Assembly: GCA_945862465.1 (NCBI GenBank)
Contig: CAMAYO010000023.1
Coordinates: 1 to 32,314 of the forward strand
Length of the DNA: 32,314 nt
Direction of reading: 5' to 3'
From: Pseudorhodobacter antarcticus
GTDB taxonomy: Bacteria > Pseudomonadota > Alphaproteobacteria > Rhodobacterales > Rhodobacteraceae
Program-made: the position numbers and the translations under genes
Shown: positions 8,598 through 17,788 of the stretch, in pieces
Position numbering within the stretch: position 1 is the stretch's first letter
Layout: every line of letters starts with the position of its first letter
The notes under the pieces: model-generated
Databases searched by the model: none
What the model saw: the letters and a program-made list of their open reading frames with translations, nothing else
Told to the model about the DNA's origin: nothing

Positions 8598-9506
8598 TTA
8601 GCGCCCATCCATCATATCGCGCGGAATCTTTGACAGAACGTCACAGAGCAGATCTAAATCGTCCAAAGTGCGATATTTGATCGTCAGCACCCCACCCTCA
8701 TCCATGCCGCCATGATCAATTCTGACCAACATATGCAGGTTTGCCGACAAATCCGCCTCAATAGCGCGGGTGTCAGCGTCTTTTTCAGGCTTGCGACTGC
8801 CGCGCGCAGGCTTGGCCATCACCGTTTTCGCCAGCCTTTCCGTCTCACGCACCGACAACCCACGCTTGATCACAGCTGCTGCCAGTTCTGCAGGGTTGGG
8901 GGCAGACACCAAGGCGCGGGCGTGGCCTGCCGACAAGGCGCCGGTGATGACAAAATCTTGCACATTTGTGGGAAGTGTCAGCAATCGCAATAAGTTGGTC
9001 ACATGGCTGCGGCTGCGCGACAGCGCTTCGGCTAGTTTTTCTTGGGTGTGGCCAAAGCGGTCAATTAGCTGCCGATAGGCCAAAGCCTCTTCAATCGCGT
9101 TCAGATCTTCGCGTTGGATATTCTCGATAATGGCGATTTCCAGCACTTCGGCATCGTCAAAATCGCGGACAACCACGGGCACTTCGTGCAAGCCGGCGAT
9201 TTGCGCTGCACGCCACCGGCGTTCGCCCGCAACAATTTCATACTGGCCATCTTGCCCGATGGCCCGCACGATCAGCGGCTGCACGATGCCTTTTTGGCGG
9301 ATGGACTGCGCCAGTTGGTCCAAAGCCTCGGGCGCAAAGATGCGGCGGGGTTGGTTGGGGTTCGGCTGCACCCGCTCCACCGCCAAAACTTGGGTTGCGC
9401 GGGCGCCATCGGGGCTGGCCGCCATACTCGCAGCAGAGGGGTTCACATCGGCCAAAAGCGCGGACAGACCCCGACCCAACCCACGACGTTCGCTTTTCTT
9501 CTCCAT
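8598..9506 (-). CDS. parB: Chromosome-partitioning protein ParB
   Basis: ParB binds parS, hydrolyses CTP and slides along DNA to build the partition complex. The 302-residue protein has the N-terminal ParA-contact segment RRGLGRGLSALL (about 7-18), the CTP-binding GERRWRA box (94-100), ENIQREDLNAIEEA (128-141), a helix-turn-helix around SRSRSHVTNLLRLL (163-176), and a C-terminal dimerisation region. All key Arg residues of the GERRxR box are intact. It lies 12 bp after parA, and three parS sites lie within 3.5 kb. Confidence 0.97.
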   Translation of the reverse strand: MEKKSERRGLGRGLSALLADVNPSAASMAASPDGARATQVLAVERVQPNPNQPRRIFAPEALDQLAQSIRQKGIVQPLIVRAIGQDGQYEIVAGERRWRAAQIAGLHEVPVVVRDFDDAEVLEIAIIENIQREDLNAIEEALAYRQLIDRFGHTQEKLAEALSRSRSHVTNLLRLLTLPTNVQDFVITGALSAGHARALVSAPNPAELAAAVIKRGLSVRETERLAKTVMAKPARGSRKPEKDADTRAIEADLSANLHMLVRIDHGGMDEGGVLTIKYRTLDDLDLLCDVLSKIPRDMMDGR

Positions 9507-9518
9507 TTGGCCGGTCCT

Positions 9519-10328
9519 TTACTTGTGCTGGCGCGGATGGCGCGCCAAAATTTCAGCAGACAGGGCGCGGTAAGCCTCTGTCCCCTTTGAGTTTGGATCA
9601 TATTGGATCACCGGCAGCGCAAAAGAGGGCGCTTCCGACAAGCGCACATTGCGCGGGATGACGGTTTTGAACACCAAATCCCCCAAAGTCGCCCGCGCAT
9701 CGCTTTCCACCTGTTGGCTCAGGCGGTTGCGAGAATCGACCATGGTCATCACCACACCTTCAATCCGCAGGCCAGGATTGGCTGTGGTGCGAATTTTCCG
9801 CACCGTCAGCATCAGTTGCGACAGGCCCTCCAACGCGTAAAACTCGGCCTGCAATGGCACGAGCACGGCATGGGCGGCCACAAAGGCGTTGACGGTCAGC
9901 AGGCTCAGCGACGGGGGGCAATCCATCAGGATAAAGTCGAACTCCAGCGCCTCTAGCGCTGCGTCGCGAAGCGCATCATGCAACAAAAATATCCGCTTTT
10001 CGTTGGAAACCAGATCAATATCGGCAGAGGCAAGATCAGAATTTGCGGGGCATATCAGCAAGTTATCAATCGCGGTTGGCTGGATCACCTCGGTCACGGG
10101 GCGGTCTTCGATTAGGATGTCATACGTCGTGGCCCGCCGCGCATCTGCCGCAATCCCCAACCCGGTTGAGGCGTTGCCCTGCGGGTCAAGATCAATCAAC
10201 AGCACCTTTGCACCCAGTTCCACCAGCCCCGCTGCCAAATTCACCGCCGTCGTGGTCTTGCCAACGCCACCTTTTTGGTTGGCAATGGCGATGATGTGCG
10301 CTTGGGCGTCACGGCTGAAATCAGGCAT
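9519..10328 (-). CDS. parA: Chromosome-partitioning ATPase ParA
   Basis: ParA is a Walker-type ATPase that binds the nucleoid nonspecifically and, stimulated by ParB, pulls the origin region apart. The 269-residue product has the deviant Walker A KGGVGKTT (19-26), the DLDPQGNASTG segment near residue 46 and DCPPSLSLLTVNA in the Walker B region. ATG at 10328 lies within the last codons of rsmG (8-bp overlap), so parA is translationally coupled to rsmG and parAB probably depends on promoters upstream in the rho-mnmE-mnmG series. Confidence 0.97.
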   Translation of the reverse strand: MPDFSRDAQAHIIAIANQKGGVGKTTTAVNLAAGLVELGAKVLLIDLDPQGNASTGLGIAADARRATTYDILIEDRPVTEVIQPTAIDNLLICPANSDLASADIDLVSNEKRIFLLHDALRDAALEALEFDFILMDCPPSLSLLTVNAFVAAHAVLVPLQAEFYALEGLSQLMLTVRKIRTTANPGLRIEGVVMTMVDSRNRLSQQVESDARATLGDLVFKTVIPRNVRLSEAPSFALPVIQYDPNSKGTEAYRALSAEILARHPRQHK

Positions 10329-10950
10329 GTTGAATGCTCTTCAGGGTTAGGATCCGGCCCGCAGGGTCGGTTTTGCTTTGCATCTGCTCGGCTTGAAACT
10401 GCCATTGCGTGGCGGCGTCTTCCAGTTCTTTATCCGCTTGCGTGCCTTTTGGGAAAACCGCAACGCCCCCCGCCGCCATATGCCGCGCCGCAATGCCACA
10501 AAGGGTCGTCAGCGGCGCCAAAGCACGCGCTGTCACCACATCGGCACCCAAGGGCAGCAAAACCTCTGCGCGATCGCTGCGCACGGTGACCGAAAGGCCC
10601 AGTTGCCGCGCGGCTTGGCTTAGAAACGTGGCCTTGCGCTTATCAGATTCAACCAGCGTCATATGCAGATGCGGCAGCGCTGTTTGCGCCATAACCGCCA
10701 GCACCAGACCTGGAAACCCAGCGCCACTGCCAAAATCTGCCGCCTTTTTGGACTGCGGAGGGATAAACCGAAAAAGTTGGGCCGAATCCATCACATGGCG
10801 CTGCCATGCATCCGCCAAACTTCCGGGCGCCACCAAATTGATCGCAGGGTTCCACTTTTCAACCAAAGCCAGCAAGGCATCTAGTTGGGCCAATGTTTCA
10901 CGTGAAACATCCAACCAATCCGGCGCTATTCCCCGCGGCATTAAACTCAT
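10321..10950 (-). CDS. rsmG: 16S rRNA (guanine-N7) methyltransferase RsmG
   Basis: RsmG (GidB) methylates N7 of G527 in 16S rRNA; loss gives low-level streptomycin resistance. The 209-residue product has NPAINLV (about 34-40), the SAM-binding loop [10 protein letters not shown] (72-81) and [12 protein letters not shown] at 10950 overlaps the mnmG TGA in an ATGA, which is better than the longer in-frame start at 10986 inside mnmG. The codons for D14-V-S-R-E-T-L contain a perfect parS site. mnmG-rsmG-parA-parB is a classic near-origin order. Confidence 0.95.
   Translation of the reverse strand: MSLMPRGIAPDWLDVSRETLAQLDALLALVEKWNPAINLVAPGSLADAWQRHVMDSAQLFRFIPPQSKKAADFGSGAGFPGLVLAVMAQTALPHLHMTLVESDKRKATFLSQAARQLGLSVTVRSDRAEVLLPLGADVVTARALAPLTTLCGIAARHMAAGGVAVFPKGTQADKELEDAATQWQFQAEQMQSKTDPAGRILTLKSIQHA
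10894..10909. promoter_or_regulatory. parS: parS centromere site 2 (perfect)
   Basis: TGTTTCACGTGAAACA, a 16 of 16 match to consensus, lies inside the N-terminal coding region of rsmG, where it encodes the segment DVSRET. It is about 0.6 kb upstream of the parA start codon. Confidence 0.95.
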
Positions 10951-12824
10951 TGGCCAACCGCTCGCGCCGCATTCGCCTTGCGACAATGGGCCAAAACCAG
11001 CAGCAAGGCGGCGGGCGTCATCCCCTCGATCCGCTCTGCCTCAGCCAAGTTTGACGGGCGGCGGCGTTGCAGTTTTGACGCCAACTCATTGGAAAGGCCG
11101 GGAAGATTGGTAAAATCAAGCTCTGCGGGAATGCGCTGCAGTTCATTGCGACGTAAAGTGTCGGCATCCGCCTTTTCGCGGTGCAGATACTGTGCATAAA
11201 GCGCATCACGCCAAACCTGCGCCTTGGTTTCATCATCAAAGGCAGCCATTTCCGGCGCCAACTGGTCAATCTGTGCCCATTCCGTGTCGGCAAATGCCAA
11301 AACCTGCAACAGGCTGCGGGCCGCCCCATCGCGGCTCACGCCAATGCCCGCCGACTGCAACTCTTGTGGCGAACATATCCGCGCGCCCAAGACGGCGTTC
11401 GCCGCCCCAATCCGCGCCATCTTGTCGTCATAAATCTTGGCCCGCGATGACCCGACCAAGCCAGCAGCCAAACCAAGCCCCGTCATACGCTGATCGGCAT
11501 TATCGGCCCTCAGATGCAGCCGATATTCCGCGCGTGAGGTGAACATCCGGTAAGGCTCTGTCACACCGCGAGAAATCAGATCATCCAGCATGACACCGAT
11601 ATAGCTATCGGTTCGTGAAAAAAGCACAGGCGCGCGGCCCAAAGCGGCAGCCGCCGCATTGGCACCCGCGACCAATCCCTGCGCTGCGGCTTCTTCGTAG
11701 CCGGTCGTCCCATTGATTTGACCGGCAAAGTACAAACCCGTCACGGTGCTTTCCAGCGTGGGCCGCAACGCCACAGGATCGAAGAAATCATATTCAATCG
11801 CATAGCCGGCTTGTAGGATCGTCACATTCTCTAAGCCTTTGATGCTGCGCACATAATCGTGCTGCACGTCGGCCGGAAGCGAGGTGGAGATGCCGTTTGG
11901 ATAGACCGTGTCGTCATCCAGCCCTTCGGGTTCCAGAAAAATCTGGTGTCCCGTTTTGTCAGCAAAGCGCACCACTTTATCTTCGATCGAGGGGCAATAG
12001 CGTGGCCCAACCCCGTCAATATACCCGCCATACATGGCCGAACGCCCCAAATTGGCACGCACGATGTCATGGGTGCGCTCGTTGGTGTGCGTGATCCCGC
12101 AAGACACCTGCCGCGCCTGCGGGGACTTGTTCAGGAAGGACAGCATCACAGGTTCATCATCACCAGGCTGAACATCCAGCCCCTCCCAAGCAATTGTTTT
12201 GCCGTCCAACCGCGGCGGCGTGCCCGTTTTCAAACGCCCGCGCTTCAGCCCCAACCCCGCCAGCCTATGCGCCAAACGGACGGAAGCTACATCCCCTTCA
12301 CGCCCACCAGACCGATGCTGATCGCCCACATGGATGATCCCGTTCAAGAAGGTGCCGGCTGTCAAAACCACGGCGGCGGCCGACAAACGCGTGCCATCCA
12401 GCAGTTCAACACCCGAGACGCAGCCGTTGGGCCCATCGATCAGGTCCACCACTTCGCCTTCGATAATCTCAAGCCCCGGTTGCCGCGCCAGCAGCGCCTG
12501 AATGGCTTGACGGTACAGTTTGCGATCAGCTTGGGTGCGGGGGCCTTGCACAGCGGGGCCCTTGCGGCGGTTCAGCAGGCGAAATTGAATGCCTGCTGCG
12601 TCTGCCGCCAGCCCCATAATGCCATCCAATGCATCCACTTCGCGCACCAGATGCCCCTTGCCCAACCCGCCAATCGCAGGGTTGCAAGACATCACCCCGA
12701 TGCGGTCTTTGCGCATTGAAATCAATGCCGTGCGTGCGCCCACGCGCACAGCCGCCGCCGCAGCTTCCGCCCCAGCATGCCCGCCCCCAATCACCACCAC
12801 GTCGAAATGTTTCACGTGAAACAT
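10947..12824 (-). CDS. mnmG: tRNA U34 carboxymethylaminomethyl-modification FAD enzyme MnmG
   Basis: MnmG (GidA) works with MnmE to install the cmnm5 group on wobble uridine 34, using FAD, a methylene-folate donor and glycine. The 625-residue protein has the dinucleotide-binding GGGHAGAE (13-20), [20 protein letters not shown] and [16 protein letters not shown], and its C-terminus has the [13 protein letters not shown] helix region. ATG at 12824 follows the mnmE stop by two bases with GAGG just before it, and its last two bases begin a perfect parS. An in-frame ATG at 12842 exists but lies inside mnmE. Confidence 0.96.
   Translation of the reverse strand: MFHVKHFDVVVIGGGHAGAEAAAAAVRVGARTALISMRKDRIGVMSCNPAIGGLGKGHLVREVDALDGIMGLAADAAGIQFRLLNRRKGPAVQGPRTQADRKLYRQAIQALLARQPGLEIIEGEVVDLIDGPNGCVSGVELLDGTRLSAAAVVLTAGTFLNGIIHVGDQHRSGGREGDVASVRLAHRLAGLGLKRGRLKTGTPPRLDGKTIAWEGLDVQPGDDEPVMLSFLNKSPQARQVSCGITHTNERTHDIVRANLGRSAMYGGYIDGVGPRYCPSIEDKVVRFADKTGHQIFLEPEGLDDDTVYPNGISTSLPADVQHDYVRSIKGLENVTILQAGYAIEYDFFDPVALRPTLESTVTGLYFAGQINGTTGYEEAAAQGLVAGANAAAAALGRAPVLFSRTDSYIGVMLDDLISRGVTEPYRMFTSRAEYRLHLRADNADQRMTGLGLAAGLVGSSRAKIYDDKMARIGAANAVLGARICSPQELQSAGIGVSRDGAARSLLQVLAFADTEWAQIDQLAPEMAAFDDETKAQVWRDALYAQYLHREKADADTLRRNELQRIPAELDFTNLPGLSNELASKLQRRRPSNLAEAERIEGMTPAALLLVLAHCRKANAARAVGQ
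12808..12823. promoter_or_regulatory. parS: parS centromere site 3 (perfect)
   Basis: TGTTTCACGTGAAACA, 16 of 16, overlaps the mnmG start codon and encodes F2-H-V-K-H at the N-terminus of MnmG. It is the parS site nearest the predicted oriC, about 3.1 kb away. Confidence 0.95.
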
Positions 12825-12826
12825 CC

Positions 12827-14107
12827 TCACTTGCCTATGCAAAAGCTGGCGAAAATCTCGTCCAGCAAGTCTTCTGTATCCACACGACCCACCAGCACGT
12901 CCAGCGCCCGTGCCGCGCGGCGCAGGTCAAGCGCCACAAGTTCGGCTGCCCCGCCCGTCCCTTGTACCTGATGTCGCGCCGATTCCATAGCCTCTACGGC
13001 ACGGATCATCGCAACACGATGCCTTTCGCGCGTCATTACGCCCGCAGAAGCCGCTTTTCCCACCAAAACGGTTGATATACGTGCCACCAACTGGTCCAAG
13101 CCCTGCCCCGTGCGGCCAGAAACGGCGTCAGGGCCTGGGTGCAAATCGGCCTTACCCTGCACCACAATATCACCCGCCCTCGGCGCCATCAGCAGCGTCT
13201 CGGTCGGATGATCCAACAAAAACACCCGCAGATCCGCAGCACCCGCGCGCTTCAGCGCCCGCGCGACGCCAATTTGTTCTACGCGGTCGGCCGTTTCGCG
13301 CAAGCCGGCCGTGTCCAATAAGGTCACCGCCAACCCGTCTAGATCCATCCGCACCTCGATCACATCGCGGGTCGTGCCCGCTATTTCAGAGGTGATCGCC
13401 GCCTCGCGCCCTGCTAAGGCATTCAAAAGAGTGGACTTTCCGGCATTCGGCGCACCAAGTATCGCAACCTCGAACCCGTCCCTCACCCGCTCTGCCACGC
13501 TTGTGCCCGCGATTTCACGCCGCAGGTCGGTCAGCAGGCCGTCTATCAAACCCAACACTTCGGGCGTCACATCTACCGGCACATCTTCATCGGCGAAATC
13601 GATCGTGGCTTCCACCAAAGCCCCCGCGCGGATCAAGTCTTTGCGCCACCCTTCCGCCCTTTTGCCCACAGCGCCCGACAACACCCGCAGCGCCTGACGC
13701 CGTTGCGCCTCTGTTTCGGCGTCGATCAGATCGGCCAAGGCTTCCACCTGCGCCAAATCCAGCCGCCCGTTTTCCAAAGCACGCCGCGTGAATTCACCGG
13801 CTTCCGCTGGCCGCAGACCTATCGATGACAGCGCTTGCGTCAGCGCCTTGATCACGCTCAAGCTGCCATGCACCTGCAATTCAACACTGGCTTCACCGGT
13901 AAAGCTGGCGCCTTCGTCAAAGACCAGCACCAAAGCCTCGTCCAAGACCTGCCCCTGCCAAACCAACTGCCGCAAAGCCGCCTGACGGGCCGCAGGAACA
14001 GCGCACAGGCGCGCCAAGGCCCCATGCGCTTGCGGGCCAGACACCCGCATCACCGCCACACCCGCCTTGCCCCGCGCCGAGGCTAGGGCAAAGATCGTGT
14101 CGCCCAT
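12827..14107 (-). CDS. mnmE: tRNA modification GTPase MnmE
   Basis: MnmE (TrmE) is the GTPase partner of MnmG. The 426-residue protein has the N-terminal folate-binding domain (about 1-118, with [17 protein letters not shown]), a helical domain split by the G domain, G1 GAPNAGKS (218-225), G2 TTRD (245-248), G3 DTAG (265-268), and the C-terminal CIGK whose Cys423 is catalytic. The G4 box, normally NKxD, reads GKAD at 318-321. ATG at 14107 is preferred over the adjacent GTG at 14110; AAGGGG lies just upstream. It lies nine bases after rho and two before mnmG. Confidence 0.96.
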   Translation of the reverse strand: MGDTIFALASARGKAGVAVMRVSGPQAHGALARLCAVPAARQAALRQLVWQGQVLDEALVLVFDEGASFTGEASVELQVHGSLSVIKALTQALSSIGLRPAEAGEFTRRALENGRLDLAQVEALADLIDAETEAQRRQALRVLSGAVGKRAEGWRKDLIRAGALVEATIDFADEDVPVDVTPEVLGLIDGLLTDLRREIAGTSVAERVRDGFEVAILGAPNAGKSTLLNALAGREAAITSEIAGTTRDVIEVRMDLDGLAVTLLDTAGLRETADRVEQIGVARALKRAGAADLRVFLLDHPTETLLMAPRAGDIVVQGKADLHPGPDAVSGRTGQGLDQLVARISTVLVGKAASAGVMTRERHRVAMIRAVEAMESARHQVQGTGGAAELVALDLRRAARALDVLVGRVDTEDLLDEIFASFCIGK

Positions 14108-14116
14108 CACAACCCC

Positions 14117-15388
14117 TTACGAGTTCATCGATTCGAAGAATTCGCCGTTCGACTTGGTCTGCTTCAACTTGCCCAACAAGAATTCAATCGCGTCGGTGGT
14201 TCCCATCGGGTTCAAGATGCGGCGGAGCACGTAAGTCTTTTGCAGGTCAGTCTTTTCAACCAGCAATTCCTCTTTCCGCGTGCCGGATTTCAAGATGTCG
14301 ATGGCTGGGAAGACACGCTTATCGGCAACCTTACGGTCCAGCACGATTTCCGAGTTACCGGTGCCTTTGAATTCTTCAAAGATCACTTCGTCCATCCGGC
14401 TGCCGGTATCAATCAATGCCGTGGCGATGATGGTCAGGCTGCCACCCTCTTCAATATTGCGCGCTGCACCAAAGAAGCGCTTGGGCCGTTGCAACGCGTT
14501 GGCATCCACGCCGCCGGTCAAAACTTTGCCCGAAGATGGCACAACCGTGTTAAACGCGCGCCCCAAACGGGTGATCGAATCCAGCAAAATCACCACATCG
14601 CGCTTGTGTTCCACCAAACGCTTGGCCTTTTCGATCACCATCTCCGCAACCGCCACGTGGCGTGATGCCGGCTCGTCAAAGGTTGACGACACCACTTCGC
14701 CCTTCACGCTGCGCTGCATATCGGTGACCTCTTCAGGCCGTTCGTCGATGAGCAGCACAATCAGATAGCATTCAGGGTGGTTCATCGCGATCGAATTGGC
14801 GATGTTTTGCAACAGCACCGTCTTACCTGTGCGCGGTGGGGCCACGATCAGCGCCCGCTGTCCTTTGCCAATGGGGCAAACAAGGTCAATAATCCGCGCC
14901 GACTTGTCCTTGATCGTGGGGTCTTCGACCTCCATGTTCAGGCGTTCGTCGGGGTAAAGGGGGGTCAGGTTGTCAAACAGCACCTTGTGACGGGCCTTTT
15001 CAGGGTCGTCAAAGTTGATCCGCGTCACTTTGGTGATGCTAAAATAGCGCTCCCCATCCCGAGGCGCCTGCATCAAGCCTTCAATCGTATCGCCGGTCCG
15101 CAGGCTGAACTGCCGCAGAATATCAGCGGAAACGTAAATATCATCAGGTCCCGGCAGATAGTTGGCCGAGGTGGATCGCAAAAAGCCAAAGCCGTCTTGC
15201 AGCACTTCCAAAACGCCGTCGCCGCCAATTTCCCAGCCTTCTTCCGCATGCTCTTTCAGGATCGAGAACATCATCTCGCCCTTGCGCATCGAAGGCGCGT
15301 TCTCAATCTCCCATTCTTCGGCCATCGACAGCAGTTCTGCTGGCGTTTTTGCTTTCAGATCAGCGAGATTCAGATGTTCAATCGTCAT
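14117..15388 (-). CDS. rho: Transcription termination factor Rho
   Basis: Rho is the hexameric RNA helicase that ends transcription at C-rich unstructured RNA. The 423-residue product is of standard length and shows the primary RNA-binding segment DGFGFLR (65-71), Walker A PPRTGKT (184-190), [19 protein letters not shown] and the C-terminal helicase region with [14 protein letters not shown]. It heads the series rho-mnmE-mnmG-rsmG-parA-parB. The 122-bp gap to hemJ includes a hairpin just upstream of the start. Confidence 0.97.
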   Translation of the reverse strand: MTIEHLNLADLKAKTPAELLSMAEEWEIENAPSMRKGEMMFSILKEHAEEGWEIGGDGVLEVLQDGFGFLRSTSANYLPGPDDIYVSADILRQFSLRTGDTIEGLMQAPRDGERYFSITKVTRINFDDPEKARHKVLFDNLTPLYPDERLNMEVEDPTIKDKSARIIDLVCPIGKGQRALIVAPPRTGKTVLLQNIANSIAMNHPECYLIVLLIDERPEEVTDMQRSVKGEVVSSTFDEPASRHVAVAEMVIEKAKRLVEHKRDVVILLDSITRLGRAFNTVVPSSGKVLTGGVDANALQRPKRFFGAARNIEEGGSLTIIATALIDTGSRMDEVIFEEFKGTGNSEIVLDRKVADKRVFPAIDILKSGTRKEELLVEKTDLQKTYVLRRILNPMGTTDAIEFLLGKLKQTKSNGEFFESMNS

Positions 15389-15403
15389 GGAAAATCCTCA
15401 ATA

Positions 15404-15425
15404 GCCCCAAAGACGCGCTTGGGGC
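15404..15425 (-). promoter_or_regulatory. Hairpin in the rho leader
   Basis: GCCCCAA at 15404-15410 pairs with TTGGGGC at 15419-15425 across an 8-base loop. On the rho mRNA this stem would end about 15 bases before the start codon, close to the GAGGA ribosome binding site. rho genes are often autoregulated through their leader, so a role is possible but not shown by the sequence. Confidence 0.45.
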
Positions 15426-15510
15426 CGTGCAGCGATGTGATAGAAATGCGTTTACGGCCGGACGGCCCCGCAAAGTCCACTTAGGGCCAAGGGTGCCAAA
15501 AGTCAACCTT

Positions 15511-15960
15511 TCAGAATTTTACGATCACAGAGGCCACGATGATCAAAAGCAGCACAGTGGGCACTTCGTTCATCATGCGGTACTGCCGCCCGCTGACCTT
15601 ATTTCCGCCAGCGACAAAGTCTTTGCGCCGCATCCCCAGCCACATCTGAAACCATGTCATCACCAAGACCGAGGCCGCCTTGGCCCAAGGCCACACAGCG
15701 CCCCAGTCCACAATCCCAGGCGTCATGACCAGGCAAAGCCCAAACACCCATGTGGCGATCATTGCAGGCGACATGATGGCCTTTAACAACCGCCGTTCCA
15801 TCGTTTGGAACATCGCATCGGTGGGCGACCCCTTTTCGACCTGTTCCACATGGTAAACATAAAGCCGCGGCAGATAGAAAAGCCCCGCCATCCATGCGAT
15901 CACCGAAACGACGTGAAGCGTTTTGATCCACGGATACCAAAGCGACAAAAGGTCCGTCAT
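15511..15960 (-). CDS. hemJ: Protoporphyrinogen IX oxidase HemJ
   Basis: HemJ is the integral-membrane protoporphyrinogen oxidase that catalyses the penultimate step of heme synthesis in many alphaproteobacteria and cyanobacteria. The 149-residue product has about four hydrophobic helices, the conserved His in TLHVVSVIAWMAGLFYLPR (H16), then RLYVYH, and a C-terminal GRQYRMMNEVPTVLLL. ATG at 15960 is the first codon of the frame. It is the gene immediately left of the predicted origin and is transcribed away from it toward rho. Confidence 0.93.
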   Translation of the reverse strand: MTDLLSLWYPWIKTLHVVSVIAWMAGLFYLPRLYVYHVEQVEKGSPTDAMFQTMERRLLKAIMSPAMIATWVFGLCLVMTPGIVDWGAVWPWAKAASVLVMTWFQMWLGMRRKDFVAGGNKVSGRQYRMMNEVPTVLLLIIVASVIVKF

Positions 15961-15970
15961 GTGTGCCCCC

Positions 15971-16015
15971 TACTTATTATTTATAAAGATAGAGAAAGAA
16001 TTGATGATGTAATAG
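15971..16015. other. AT-rich stretch, candidate DNA unwinding element
   Basis: Thirty-six of 45 bases are A or T, the most AT-rich run of this length that I saw in the window. It lies at the hemJ edge of the predicted oriC, about 40 bp from the first DnaA-box candidate, as expected for an unwinding element. It could also hold the hemJ promoter. Confidence 0.55.
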
Positions 16016-16054
16016 ACCCAGTGGGTATCTGGATTGCCTCTTTCCTCCCGCCTC

Positions 16055-16063
16055 TTGTCCACA
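16055..16063 (+). promoter_or_regulatory. DnaA box candidate
   Basis: TTGTCCACA differs from TTATCCACA at one position (G for A). The same nonamer recurs at 16324 in the same gap and on the same strand. Confidence 0.6.
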
Positions 16064-16145
16064 GGGGTAAAGCTGGGGAAAACAGCGCTGTGGTCAGGGG
16101 ACAGGCTGGCAAAAAAATTAGAATATGCTCATAAAAACAGATGCT

Positions 16146-16154
16146 TGTGAATAG
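16146..16154 (-). promoter_or_regulatory. DnaA box candidate
   Basis: TGTGAATAG reads CTATTCACA on the reverse strand, one mismatch from TTATTCACA. It follows directly after the second AT-rich run. Confidence 0.5.
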
Positions 16155-16323
16155 GCGCGGCGTCCATGTTATCCCCTCGCAAAAACCCCTGACGCGCCCC
16201 TTTACACAGGCCCAAAACTGCGCTGTCCACCTGTGGAAAGTCTGCTTTCGTTCCGCGCCCATCCGGCCTGAACTTTGCCACCCCCCGCTTACACCCCCTT
16301 TTCACCCTTAGAACAAAGCCGCA

Positions 16324-16332
16324 TTGTCCACA
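16324..16332 (+). promoter_or_regulatory. DnaA box candidate in the maf leader
   Basis: TTGTCCACA is identical to the nonamer at 16055 and has one mismatch to the consensus. It ends 23 bases before the maf start codon, so DnaA binding here could also affect transcription of the maf-aroE-coaE-dnaQ operon. Confidence 0.55.
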
Positions 16333-16355
16333 GACCGATCCCCAAGGGAAACCGC

Positions 16356-16952
16356 ATGACCCCGCTGCTTTTGGCCTCGCAATCCACCATCCGCCTGACC
16401 CTGTTGCAAAACGCGGGGGTTACGGTGCAGGCCCATCCGGCCCGCGTCGATGAAGAGGCTTTGCGCGCCGCATTGCAAGCCGAAGACGCCACCCCCCGCG
16501 ACATCGCTGATGCCTTGGCCGAGGCGAAGGCCCTGAAGCTGGCGCAGCGCCACTCGCAAGCGCTGGTTTTGGGCTGTGATCAAATCCTCGCCCTTGGCCC
16601 CCGCCTGTTTGCCAAGCCCATAAGCCGCGCCGAAGCGCGTCGGCAACTGGTCGCCCTTTCCGGTCAAACCCATCAGCTTCTGTCGGCCGCCGTTCTCTAT
16701 CACGAAGGGCAACCCATCTGGCGGCACGTTGGCGTGGCGCGGTTGACTATGCGCCTAGCCTCGGAAGCCTATCTTGACGCCTATCTTGACCGCACATGGC
16801 CCGCGATCCAGCACTCGGTCGGGGGCTATCAGCTGGAAGCCGAAGGGATCAGGCTTTTCTCTGCCATCGAAGGCGACTACTTTACCATTCTGGGCCTGCC
16901 ACTTTTGCCCCTTCTGTCCTATCTCTCGCTTCGAGGCTTCATTCCCGCATGA
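16356..16952 (+). CDS. maf: Maf family nucleotide pyrophosphatase
   Basis: Maf proteins hydrolyse modified or standard nucleoside triphosphates to monophosphates. The 198-residue product begins [17 protein letters not shown], the family's N-terminal phosphate-contact segment (normally SxSPRR, here SQSTIR), and has [11 protein letters not shown], the conserved Asp region, and [17 protein letters not shown]. The GCDQ form is closer to the YceF-type than to the YhdE-type, but this is a judgement by eye. ATG at 16356 has AAGGGAA just upstream, so the longer frame from 16275 is rejected. Its TGA overlaps the aroE ATG. Confidence 0.9.
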   Translation: MTPLLLASQSTIRLTLLQNAGVTVQAHPARVDEEALRAALQAEDATPRDIADALAEAKALKLAQRHSQALVLGCDQILALGPRLFAKPISRAEARRQLVALSGQTHQLLSAAVLYHEGQPIWRHVGVARLTMRLASEAYLDAYLDRTWPAIQHSVGGYQLEAEGIRLFSAIEGDYFTILGLPLLPLLSYLSLRGFIPA

Positions 16953-17788
16953 CAGAGCTGCCCCGTATTCCCCTTGCCGGCGTGATCGGCCACCCGATCG
17001 CCCACAGCCGATCGCCCCAGTTGCATGGGCATTGGCTGGCACGCTATGGGATCAAAGGGCATTACGTCCCAATGGATGTCGCCCCCGACGATCTGCCACA
17101 GGCCTTGGCGATGCTGCCGAAGCTGGGGTTTGTTGGAGTGAATGTGACGATCCCGCACAAAGAGGCGGCTCTCAAACTGGCCCATGTGGTGACGGACCGC
17201 GCCGCCTTGATCGGGGCCGCAAACACGTTGATCTTCTTGAAAGATGGCAAGATCTACGCCGACAACACCGATGGTGTGGGCTTTATGTCCAACCTGCATC
17301 AGCTGGCCCCAAAGTGGCAGGCTCCTGATGGCCCCGCCGCCCTTTTTGGCGCCGGAGGGGCCGCCCGCGCCGTCATCGCCGCCTTGATCGAGGCTGGCAT
17401 CCCCGAAATTCGCATCGCCAACCGCACCCGTCTGCGGGCCGAGGCGTTGCAGGCCGACTTTGGCGCGCGGGTCGTGGTCTATGATTGGCTGCGCGCGGGC
17501 GATATGTTGCAAGGGGCAGCCCTTGTCATCAACGCCACATCCTTGGGCATGACGGGTAAGTCCGACCTGCGCCTGCCTTTGGATCAGTTGGAAGTGGGCG
17601 CTGTCGCCACCGATCTGGTCTATACCCCCCTGATGACCCCCTTCTTGATCGAAGCGCAAAGCCGGGGGGCCCATATCGTTGACGGTCTTGGAATGCTTCT
17701 GCATCAAGGCGCACCTGGCTTTGAACGCTGGTTCGGCCAACGCCCGCAGGTCGACGATGCCACCCGAAGCGCCGTGTTAGGCCAATGA
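16949..17788 (+). CDS. aroE: Shikimate dehydrogenase AroE
   Basis: AroE reduces 3-dehydroshikimate to shikimate with NADPH in aromatic amino acid synthesis. The 279-residue protein has the substrate motif SRSP (20-23), the catalytic Lys in NVTIPHK (K71), NTDG (106-109), the NADP-binding loop GAGGAAR (134-140) and ANRT (157-160), which marks NADP rather than NAD preference. ATG at 16949 overlaps the maf stop in an ATGA, and its own stop overlaps coaE likewise. Confidence 0.95.
   Translation: MTELPRIPLAGVIGHPIAHSRSPQLHGHWLARYGIKGHYVPMDVAPDDLPQALAMLPKLGFVGVNVTIPHKEAALKLAHVVTDRAALIGAANTLIFLKDGKIYADNTDGVGFMSNLHQLAPKWQAPDGPAALFGAGGAARAVIAALIEAGIPEIRIANRTRLRAEALQADFGARVVVYDWLRAGDMLQGAALVINATSLGMTGKSDLRLPLDQLEVGAVATDLVYTPLMTPFLIEAQSRGAHIVDGLGMLLHQGAPGFERWFGQRPQVDDATRSAVLGQ

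Larger units (their letters stand above)
15961..16355. other. oriC: Probable chromosomal replication origin (oriC)
   Basis: This 395-bp gap carries no credible gene and separates leftward hemJ-rho-mnmE from rightward maf-aroE-coaE-dnaQ. In Caulobacter and relatives oriC lies between these two conserved blocks. The gap holds two stretches of about 80% A+T (15971-16015 and 16111-16140) in a GC-rich genome. It has three 8-of-9 matches to the DnaA box TTATNCACA: TTGTCCACA at 16055 and 16324, and TGTGAATAG at 16146 (reverse strand). Weaker 7-of-9 candidates start at 16169, 16200 and 16232 (the last on the reverse strand). No perfect DnaA box is present. ParABS is encoded within 10 kb. Location and content agree; replication initiation itself cannot be seen from sequence. 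Confidence 0.75.

Noticed and set aside
11859-12719. A 286-codon open frame on the + strand opposite mnmG
   Set aside because: It is the antisense shadow of a clearly conserved gene. The translation is rich in His, Pro, Arg and Gln with no domain, as expected for GC-rich DNA.
16169-16240. Further DnaA boxes TTATCCCCT, CTTTACACA and TGTGGAAAG
   Set aside because: Each has two mismatches to the consensus; they are mentioned with oriC but not listed as separate sites.
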